From contig CAIFEZ010000008.1 of NCBI GenBank assembly GCA_903789595.1, forward strand, positions 60,227-124,226: a DNA stretch of 64,000 nt. The letters are read 5' to 3'. The DNA is from an uncultured eubacterium 1-6 (GTDB taxonomy: Bacteria > Bacillota > Clostridia > Lachnospirales > Lachnospiraceae). The notes below the pieces were generated by a model. The model saw only the letters and a list, made by a program, of their open reading frames with translations, did no database searches and was not told where the DNA came from. A program made the position numbers and the translations under genes. The stretch's first letter is position 1, and each line of letters begins with the position of its first letter. Of the stretch, positions 58,173-64,000 are shown in pieces.

Positions 58173-59653
58173 CTTTCTTCCGTCCTTTCGCCGCTTTTTT
58201 TGCCGCTTCTTTCGCCGCTTCTATCGTCGCTTCTTTCGCTGCTTCTTTCACCGCTTCTTTTGCTGCCTGCTTCCCGATATCCTGCGGGCCTTCCGCCGTC
58301 AGTTCCGGTATGAAATGTCTTCTCGATATCCTTTATGACAAAGCGATAGCACACTCCCGTGAAAATGCCCGCCGCAAGCCAGGCGGCCGGATCGCAGAAG
58401 CAGGCGGCAAGATAGCTCATCGCGTGAATGGAGATGAGCGCCGTTATTCCCCTTGCGACAAACTCAACGATACCTCCGAACATCGGAAGCATCCCGTAGC
58501 CGCATCCCTGCATCGCGTTCCGGAATACAAAAATATAACTCAGCGGAATAAAAAAGCAAACCGCGATATTCACATAGGTTTTTGCCCACGGCATCAGCAC
58601 GCTGATATCCTCATTTCCCGAGAAGAAAAGCCCCAGTGTCAGCGGCAGCAGTACCACGCAGATTACAGCTGCCCCGACCGCATAGACCGTATCGATCAGA
58701 ACGGCGGCTCTGACTCCCTTTTTGACACGTCCGATCTGACGGTCGCCGTAGTTCTGTCCGCAGTAGGTCGAGATCGCCGATCCCATGGAAGGCATCTCCT
58801 GCACCAGCAGCGAGACGAGCTTATTCGCCGCGGTATACCCGGCAACAGCCGTGGAGCCGAACAGATTGACGGCAGCCTGCATGATCATGGTTCCGGAAGA
58901 TGTGATCGCGAACTGAAGCGTCATCGGAATACTGATCCGCAGCTGTGCCTTCGTCATCTCCGGCGACAGCCGCCACTCTCCCCGGCGCGGTCTGAGGATC
59001 TCCGCCTTCCGGTAAATGTAAATAAAGCACAGCGCCGCTGCCATCGCCTGTGAAAGAACCGCCGTCGCAAGAGCCGCGCCCGCCACTCCCATGCGGATTC
59101 CCATCGTCAGCAGAAGGTCCAGAAAAATATTGGATACCACTGCAAAAATCAGAAAATAGAGCGGTGCCTTGCTGTTCCCGATCGCCCGAAGCAGCGCCGC
59201 GCTCATATTATACATGATCATGGCAATGAGCCCGACAGTGATAATCATGATGTATGTGTAAGCATCTCTGAAAATATCATCCGGCGTATTCATCAGACGG
59301 AGCAGCGGTCCCATCAGAAAAGCCCCGGCCGCCGTGAACACCGCTGTGAGAATCAGACTCAGAAGCAGCGCGTTCGCCACGCTCCTGCGCACGCCCTTCT
59401 CATTTTTTGCGCCGTAATGCTGCGACGTCAATACGGTAAAGCCTGTGGACATGCCCTGCGCGATTCCGTTCAGCAGAAACATGATCGTTCCGGTTGATCC
59501 GACCGCCGCCAGAGCGCCGGCACCCACCACTCTGCCGACGATCACGGTATCCACGACATTGTAAAACTGCTGAAAAAGATTGCCGAAGAAAATCGGAATC
59601 AGGAACCGAAGCAGAATAGACGACGGCCTGCCCTTTGTCATATCTGTTTCCAT
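58169..59653 (-). CDS. MATE-family multidrug efflux transporter with repeat tail
   Basis: This 494-residue transporter has 12 hydrophobic segments (FFGNLFQQFYNVVDTVIVGR near 18-37, a repeat of it in the second half). It exports drugs or metabolites with Na+ or H+. The last 30 residues are a run of Arg-Ser-Gly-Glu-like units (SGERSSERSDDRSGERSGKK) encoded by 12-base repeats, absent from typical MATE proteins. The start at 59653 is not preceded by a strong Shine-Dalgarno. It overlaps nudC by four bases. Confidence 0.92.
   Translation of the reverse strand: METDMTKGRPSSILLRFLIPIFFGNLFQQFYNVVDTVIVGRVVGAGALAAVGSTGTIMFLLNGIAQGMSTGFTVLTSQHYGAKNEKGVRRSVANALLLSLILTAVFTAAGAFLMGPLLRLMNTPDDIFRDAYTYIMIITVGLIAMIMYNMSAALLRAIGNSKAPLYFLIFAVVSNIFLDLLLTMGIRMGVAGAALATAVLSQAMAAALCFIYIYRKAEILRPRRGEWRLSPEMTKAQLRISIPMTLQFAITSSGTMIMQAAVNLFGSTAVAGYTAANKLVSLLVQEMPSMGSAISTYCGQNYGDRQIGRVKKGVRAAVLIDTVYAVGAAVICVVLLPLTLGLFFSGNEDISVLMPWAKTYVNIAVCFFIPLSYIFVFRNAMQGCGYGMLPMFGGIVEFVARGITALISIHAMSYLAACFCDPAAWLAAGIFTGVCYRFVIKDIEKTFHTGTDGGRPAGYREAGSKRSGERSSERSDDRSGERSGKKSGERTEER
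58187..58275. repeat. 12-base repeats at the MATE gene end
   Basis: About seven degenerate units of the form CTTCTTTCGCCG (plus strand) encode the Arg/Ser/Glu-rich C-terminal tail of the MATE protein. The series ends at the MATE stop. Confidence 0.7.
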
Positions 59654-59855
59654 ACGAACCCCCTTGTATCAACTCTTCGAAAATGCAGACAAAACGCCTG
59701 TCGCGAAGCGCGCAGAAAACCGAACGTGTTTTCCGCGAAGCAGGTATGCGAAGGTAACGCAGCAGCGCAAAATCCCGATACCCGCAATCACAAGTCTGTA
59801 TTTTATCCCAGAACAAACCGATATTCAACCGATATTCATCATATAGGAAGAGCTG

Positions 59856-59966
59856 CTGTTCACCGCAGCTTTTTACGGGAAGGATTTTACAGCCCTGCTG
59901 CCCTTCGCAAACCGGCTGCAGAAAAGGTATTGTAAAATATTTGCCATTTCAACAGTGCGCGAACAG
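59856..59966. repeat. MITE-like repeat, short inverted copy
   Basis: It starts CTGTTCACCGC and ends GCGCGAACAG. Inside, ACAGCCCTGCTGCCCTTCGC is nearly the reverse complement of the text at 45917-45942 (GCGAATGGCAGCAGGGCTGT). It is the same family in reverse orientation. Confidence 0.65.
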
Positions 59967-60031
59967 AAACAGCCTGAACAGCAATAGAAAGCCTGCGGCT
60001 CACAGCTATGGATTTTTTAACCGGCGTTCGC

Positions 60032-60089
60032 TATAATAAGAGCGCTTAGATTCCTGCCTGAATGCAGAACGCAAAGATTCAGACAGGAA
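60032..60089 (+). promoter_or_regulatory. HAD gene promoter -10 and leader hairpin
   Basis: TATAAT at 60032-60037 has a poor -35 (near 60009). The transcript would begin near 60044, where TTCCTGCCTGAAT (60051-60063) pairs with ATTCAGACAGGAA (60077-60089), 12 of 13 positions. GGAGGG and ATG 60139 follow. Confidence 0.45.
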
Positions 60090-60138
60090 CATTCAGATAT
60101 TCTAAATGGAAATTCATGGAATTCGGAGGGATACAGCG

Positions 60139-60750
60139 ATGACAGATTACAAGAATATCGTATTTGATATGGGACGCGTTCTGGCGGACTACGACGCCGA
60201 CAACGCCACGAAGGAATATTCCTCGGACCCCGCTGTGATCCGGGAGGTCAATCTCCTGGTCTATCACTCCGGAGAATGGATCATGCTGGATGCCGGACTG
60301 ATCAGCGAGGAAGACGCGCTGAAAAAAATGATGGCGCGGGCATCCTCCGACGAGGTCCGCAGCGCGGTCCGTTTCAGCTTCCAGAACTGGGACAGATACA
60401 ACCTCACGCCGCATCCCGGGATGGGTGCTCTGGTGCATGATCTGCGGGCGGCCGGAAAGAACACTTATATCCTGTCCAATGTCAGCGTCCGTCTCGATCA
60501 TGACGAGTGGAAAAAACATCTTGAGACGCCCGAGCTGTTTGACGGTGTCTTCCTGTCCGCGCCGCACAAGGTACTCAAGCCTCAGCGGCAGATTTATGAA
60601 ATGTTCCTCGATGAATATCATCTGACCGCGTCTGACTGTCTTTTCATCGACGATCTTCAGCGGAATGTGGACGCCGCCCGCTCCTGCGGTCTGGGCGGAT
60701 ATGTCTTTGACGGAGACGTCCGGAAGCTGCGGAGTTTTCTCGGGCTGTAA
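60139..60750 (+). CDS. HAD-family hydrolase, YihX-like
   Basis: This is a 203-residue HAD phosphatase of subfamily IA. Motif I is VFDMGRVLADYD near residues 6-17, with Gly in place of the second Asp, as in YihX-type enzymes. Motif II is ILSNVSVR near 112-119, motif III is the lysine in HKVLKPQRQIYEMF near 144-157, motif IV is CLFIDDLQRNVDAA near 172-185. It probably removes phosphate from sugar phosphates or nucleotides. ATG 60139 has GGAGGG seven bases upstream; the ATG at 60106 lacks a site. Confidence 0.9.
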   Translation: MTDYKNIVFDMGRVLADYDADNATKEYSSDPAVIREVNLLVYHSGEWIMLDAGLISEEDALKKMMARASSDEVRSAVRFSFQNWDRYNLTPHPGMGALVHDLRAAGKNTYILSNVSVRLDHDEWKKHLETPELFDGVFLSAPHKVLKPQRQIYEMFLDEYHLTASDCLFIDDLQRNVDAARSCGLGGYVFDGDVRKLRSFLGL

Positions 60751-60804
60751 ATGCTTCAGCTCACAGCATATCCTTCCATCTGTGTGCACCTGAATACCGG
60801 GTTT

Positions 60805-61908
60805 TTATACCGGATTTTCCTCCCGGGAATGCATTTCTCTTTTGTTCCTGTACATCTCCTGATCCGCCCGGGAAACCGTATCAAATCCGTCCTCACCCGG
60901 AAGCTGACGGGCGACGCCATAGGCAAAATCGAGCGGATGATCTCCATACTCAGGATCGCATTTTTCCCTGGACTGAAGCTCCCGAAGAGCCGGAAGCAGC
61001 TCCTCAGGGCCCGCTTTCCACGAAATCAGGCAGAACTCATCTCCGCCGATCCGGAAGACCTCCCCAAAGGAAGACAGCGCTTTCCGGGTCGTCTGACCGA
61101 AGGCGAGCAGATAGGCGTCTCCGGCATCATGTCCGTACCTGTCATTCACAAGCTTCAGATGATTCAGATCAAACATTACCGCTGTGAGTGTCCGGTTTTT
61201 TCCGGAGCACTTCCGAAGGGTTTTGACGTAGACCTCACGGTTGTGCAGCCTGGTCACAGGATCTGTCTTTGCGTACATCTGTTCCAGAGCCAGGTACATA
61301 AAGAGATAACAGATACTGACGCAGTTCCAGCTCGTCGCGAGATCCCCATAGGCGATCTGCGCAATGACTCCGATGCCGACGATTCCCTGTGCAAACAGAA
61401 GCATGATCCGGTCGCTCCGGTCGAACAGGTAGTTCTGTGAGTAATACTGCCGTACCATCACTACATACACAATGTATTCGATGATCATATACCAGATATA
61501 GTTCTCCGTATAATACATATAACCGTCGCTGTGATAAAAAATCAACGGCTTCCATATGTTTATGAGCGGAACCAGACACAGGAGGATCAGCATGATGCCG
61601 TTCACTGCCCGCTTGACCGGTGAGAGCTTTTTCATCCGCTCCAGCGGGATGAACATAATGATCCCCGGCAGCAGAAAATAGATCATGCAGGTCAGAATAT
61701 TGAGCACAAAATCAACACGAGCCGTAATCGTGCAGACCGTAAAAATAATCTGCCACACCTGATCCAGAACAAGTATCGCCGCGATCACACCTCCGGCACA
61801 GGCAAAATACCTTTTGATTTTCCGTTCGATATTCATGTTGTCATAAAGACGGAACCACGCGAATATCACCAGTACAAAGCTTATGATATCTTCAAAAAGG
61901 ATTAACAT
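60805..61908 (-). CDS. Membrane diguanylate cyclase (GGDEF)
   Basis: This is a 367-residue protein. The first 205 residues form about seven membrane segments; the C-terminal GGDEF domain begins at TDPVTRLHNREVY near 218. It keeps FDLNHLKLVNDRYGHDAGDA near 247-266 and RIGGDEFCLIS near 286-296, so the active site is intact. No RxxD inhibitory site is seen five residues upstream. It would make cyclic di-GMP in response to a membrane signal. It is transcribed leftward, alone. Confidence 0.92.
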   Translation of the reverse strand: MLILFEDIISFVLVIFAWFRLYDNMNIERKIKRYFACAGGVIAAILVLDQVWQIIFTVCTITARVDFVLNILTCMIYFLLPGIIMFIPLERMKKLSPVKRAVNGIMLILLCLVPLINIWKPLIFYHSDGYMYYTENYIWYMIIEYIVYVVMVRQYYSQNYLFDRSDRIMLLFAQGIVGIGVIAQIAYGDLATSWNCVSICYLFMYLALEQMYAKTDPVTRLHNREVYVKTLRKCSGKNRTLTAVMFDLNHLKLVNDRYGHDAGDAYLLAFGQTTRKALSSFGEVFRIGGDEFCLISWKAGPEELLPALRELQSREKCDPEYGDHPLDFAYGVARQLPGEDGFDTVSRADQEMYRNKREMHSREENPV

Positions 61909-62052
61909 AATTCTCCCAACATATATCTGTTTCTGCTGTTTGTGACTGATTTTCTGCTGCGGCCGCCGTTATCAATCGGTCTAAGCAGACACACAAACTG
62001 CCCGCTGTCAATTCCGGTCCGTACACGCAAAGGTTCCCCATGCAAATTCCTC

Positions 62053-62631
62053 TTACCGTATCCGGTTGACATAGGCAAGGATTCCCGCCACGGTCTTGGA
62101 ATCCTGTATCCGCCCGCCGTAAATATCTCGGAGCAGCGCCTCCGGATCCACAGCCTGAAAACGGATTTCCTCCGCCTCGTCAAGCATCTGACCATGCGTG
62201 CGTTCAAGACCGGTGGCGAGATAGACATCGGTATACTCATTGCAGTAGGCGACCGCCGTCTTCAGCCGCAGAAGCAGCTTCCATTTGCCGGCTGTATACC
62301 CTGTTTCCTCACGCAGCTCTCTTCTCGCCGTTTCCTCCGTCGTCGCGTCACCCGGGTCCACCGCGCCGGCCGGAAGCTCCAGCGTCTCCCTGTCGATCGC
62401 CGGCCTGTACTGCCGCACCATCAGAATTCTGCCGTCCGGAAGAACCGGAACAATGCAGGCTCCGCCTCCCTTCTTGTGACAGACATAATCCCATTCCTGG
62501 ATGCATCCGTCCGGAAGCTCCATGGTGTCCCGGTAAACATCAAGAACCGATCCCCTATACGCCAGAGATCTCGAAATTCTCTTTAAATGCCCGGTTCCGC
62601 TCACTTCCTGATTCTGATCTTTTCCATTCAT
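62053..62631 (-). CDS. Nudix hydrolase, ADP-ribose pyrophosphatase-like
   Basis: This is a 192-residue Nudix hydrolase. GCIQEWDYVCHKKGGGACIV near 42-61 and ELPAGAVDPGDATTEETARR near 85-104, followed by ELREETGY, match ADP-ribose pyrophosphatases. The Nudix box has one extra residue and Asp in place of the first Glu. It hydrolyses ADP-ribose or similar compounds, a housekeeping task. The promoter region is not clear. The GGDEF gene follows 144 bases further on in the same direction. Confidence 0.9.
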   Translation of the reverse strand: MNGKDQNQEVSGTGHLKRISRSLAYRGSVLDVYRDTMELPDGCIQEWDYVCHKKGGGACIVPVLPDGRILMVRQYRPAIDRETLELPAGAVDPGDATTEETARRELREETGYTAGKWKLLLRLKTAVAYCNEYTDVYLATGLERTHGQMLDEAEEIRFQAVDPEALLRDIYGGRIQDSKTVAGILAYVNRIR

Positions 62632-62753
62632 GAATTTTTCCTCTGTCAGACAGCGGACATATGGGCCTCACACGAGTATCATTGCAGACAAATCTCCGCG
62701 TCAGCCTGCCGCTTCTCAGCTTCCGTATCTCAGCCCGGTTAACCGTACATGGT

Positions 62754-63884
62754 TCACATTGCCTTCTTCAGAACAGCGACATTCTCTTCGCAGTGCTCCA
62801 CCTGTCTGGAATAGAGGTGCGCGAGATCAATCATATCTTCCATCGTCAGTTTCCGTCCCGTATCAGACCATTCCGACCAGCACATCAGCCAGAGAAACCG
62901 AAGACTTCTGTCGATGTAGCGAAAAACGCCGGCCGCATCGCCGTCTGTGTAGATGTCCAGCGTATATCGAAAAACAAAGTAAACGCAAAGCTTTGTGAAC
63001 CACACGGGGAGGCAATCCTTGTGAAGCTTCTCGAATTCCGAACGGGACAGATTTCGTGTGCTGCAATTTTCCACATGCCCCTTCATCTGCGGATCGGCAT
63101 TCTCTGTATGCATCAAATTCCGCAGATCAGCATTCTCTGCATCTGACAGTCCCTGCCCGCAGGTTTTCCCTCTGTCGTTCCGCTCCCGTACGATCGCCTT
63201 ATTCACCCGCTCCATCGTATCGGTCCACCGGTGATCGATGACCTCGAGGCGCTCCATGCGCCGGATCAGGCTTTCCTCGCTCTCCTTGAGCGGTTGGATG
63301 CCGATCTTCCGTTCGATCTCATCCATTTTCTCCCGCCAGGAGCACTCACTCTCCTCATCCTGAAGAGCTCTTACCGCATGGTTGCGGATGTCCAGTACTT
63401 TCCGAAGTCTCTCGCGGTCGGTATCGCCCCATCCGCGGTCCGTCTCATCCTCCATGCGCTGCAGCCTCATCGGTCCTGAGGAGAAGAATATTCTTCCAAA
63501 CTCCATACAGGACAGGCTCATGTCCATCTGCTGATAATTGCCGATTTGTTCAAAATACCTCGGATACTCGTCACAGACAACGCTGATTGCCTCCGGTCCG
63601 AGATGCATGATGATCTCACAGAGGTTTTCCTCATTCAGGAACGGACACCGGTTCTGTTCTGTGAGCGGAAAAAAACATGTCCGAATCTCCTCTCCGTCCG
63701 CGCCGGTCTCCGTCTCCGTTTTCATGGAGCGGCGCAGACGCTTTCCGAATGGTCCCTCAACATATCGATAATACTCCTCGGTTTCCCGGTCCAGATCCAC
63801 CTCCCAGCCTGCGCAGCAGGTGTCCGGGCACTCTCCCGCGATACAGGAAAACCTCAGAACCGTATCCGGATATTCATAAATCAT
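62754..63884 (-). CDS. fliB: Lysine-N-methylase FliB-like
   Basis: This 376-residue protein resembles the flagellin lysine N-methylase FliB. The N-terminal cysteine set lies in FSCIAGECPDTCCAGWEVDL near residues 13-32, and more cysteines are near 69 (TCFFPLTEQNRCPFL) and 88-105 (CEIIMHLGPEAISVVCDEYP). These form the metal-cofactor site of the family, which uses SAM through an Fe-S cluster. Residues 220-285 are a charged insert with short duplications. No flagellar gene is in this window, so its target here is unknown. Confidence 0.82.
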   Translation of the reverse strand: MIYEYPDTVLRFSCIAGECPDTCCAGWEVDLDRETEEYYRYVEGPFGKRLRRSMKTETETGADGEEIRTCFFPLTEQNRCPFLNEENLCEIIMHLGPEAISVVCDEYPRYFEQIGNYQQMDMSLSCMEFGRIFFSSGPMRLQRMEDETDRGWGDTDRERLRKVLDIRNHAVRALQDEESECSWREKMDEIERKIGIQPLKESEESLIRRMERLEVIDHRWTDTMERVNKAIVRERNDRGKTCGQGLSDAENADLRNLMHTENADPQMKGHVENCSTRNLSRSEFEKLHKDCLPVWFTKLCVYFVFRYTLDIYTDGDAAGVFRYIDRSLRFLWLMCWSEWSDTGRKLTMEDMIDLAHLYSRQVEHCEENVAVLKKAM

Positions 63885-63968
63885 ATCTGTCGCTCCCTGT
63901 TATACTTCTATATTTCGGATACCTTTTCATTTATGATGATGTGATGCAATGTCATTAAGTTAAACTCT

Positions 63969-64000
63969 ATGAGTTAGATTCCATTGTTGGTCTAACTCAT
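63969..64000. repeat. 10-base perfect inverted repeat at window edge
   Basis: ATGAGTTAGA (63969-63978) and TCTAACTCAT (63991-64000) are exact complements with 12 bases between. It is cut by the window end, so whether it is a terminator or the end of an insertion is open. Confidence 0.6.

Larger units (their letters stand above)
59654..60138. other. 485-base gap with MITE-like remnant and HAD promoter
   Basis: A shorter copy of the MITE-like repeat lies at about 59856-59966, in inverse orientation. The HAD gene's -10 box and leader hairpin are at 60032-60089. The remaining bases (59660-59850) show no gene I can support. Confidence 0.6.

Noticed and set aside
1..64000. tRNA or rRNA genes
   Set aside because: I looked for TTCGA-type T-loops with acceptor stems and for rRNA signature stretches and saw none; a covariance search could still find one.

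Overview
The window looks like chromosome from a gut-type Lachnospiraceae (Clostridia). The GC content is moderate, Shine-Dalgarno sites are strong AGGAGG-type, and the host carries a fermentative pyruvate:ferredoxin oxidoreductase, LuxS, a FliB-type lysine methylase and an M16 peptidase-era-recO block. The assignment rests on gene content and protein resemblance only; no 16S rRNA or other marker is present.

Bases 1 to about 37,370 are most of a siphovirus-like prophage whose left end lies outside the window. In order it carries: a replication/early module (family A DNA polymerase, BRO-N/KilAC antirepressor, small enzymes, P4-type primase-helicase, VRR-NUC nuclease, HNH nuclease and a SNF2 helicase broken in its Walker A motif); a sigma-like late regulator (8150-8578) with a conspicuous iterated promoter behind it; a packaging module whose small and large terminase genes are split by a 3.4-kb cassette (ParB-methyltransferase fusion plus five small genes of unknown function); the HK97-type head genes (portal, ClpP-like protease, capsid, connectors); the tail genes, including a frameshifted tail chaperone and a repeat-rich tape measure; lysis (holin and a four-domain endolysin); and integration (two overlapping large serine recombinases). 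Three leftward genes (a membrane protein, a MerR-zinc-ribbon regulator and a 63-residue protein) fill the space to the apparent right end, where an hsdM gene is cut after about 200 codons.

The prophage is dense in repeated control elements. A long hairpin with a TGGAAA loop occurs three times before genes. A second 49-nt leader motif with fixed internal spacing occurs three times. Hairpin plus T-tract plus Shine-Dalgarno units stand at most module boundaries. These repeated elements are the best candidates here for an undescribed regulatory scheme.

From about 37.4 kb the sequence is host chromosome. Leftward genes are fic, recO, era, an M16 peptidase and an SseB-like gene, with a 38-nt minisatellite between the last two. 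A rightward ECF sigma factor and probable anti-sigma protein follow. Then come leftward nifJ (with a clear promoter and a palindrome in its leader), a CLC transporter, a DUF362 ferredoxin protein and a lactonase-fold protein; rightward rluA-type pseudouridine synthase and luxS; leftward nudC and a MATE transporter; a rightward HAD hydrolase; and leftward GGDEF, Nudix and FliB genes. A family of short MITE-like repeats with TGTTCAC/GTGAACA ends occupies several of the intergenic gaps (45.4-46.0, 55.4-55.7 and 59.9 kb). I saw no rRNA, tRNA or CRISPR array.
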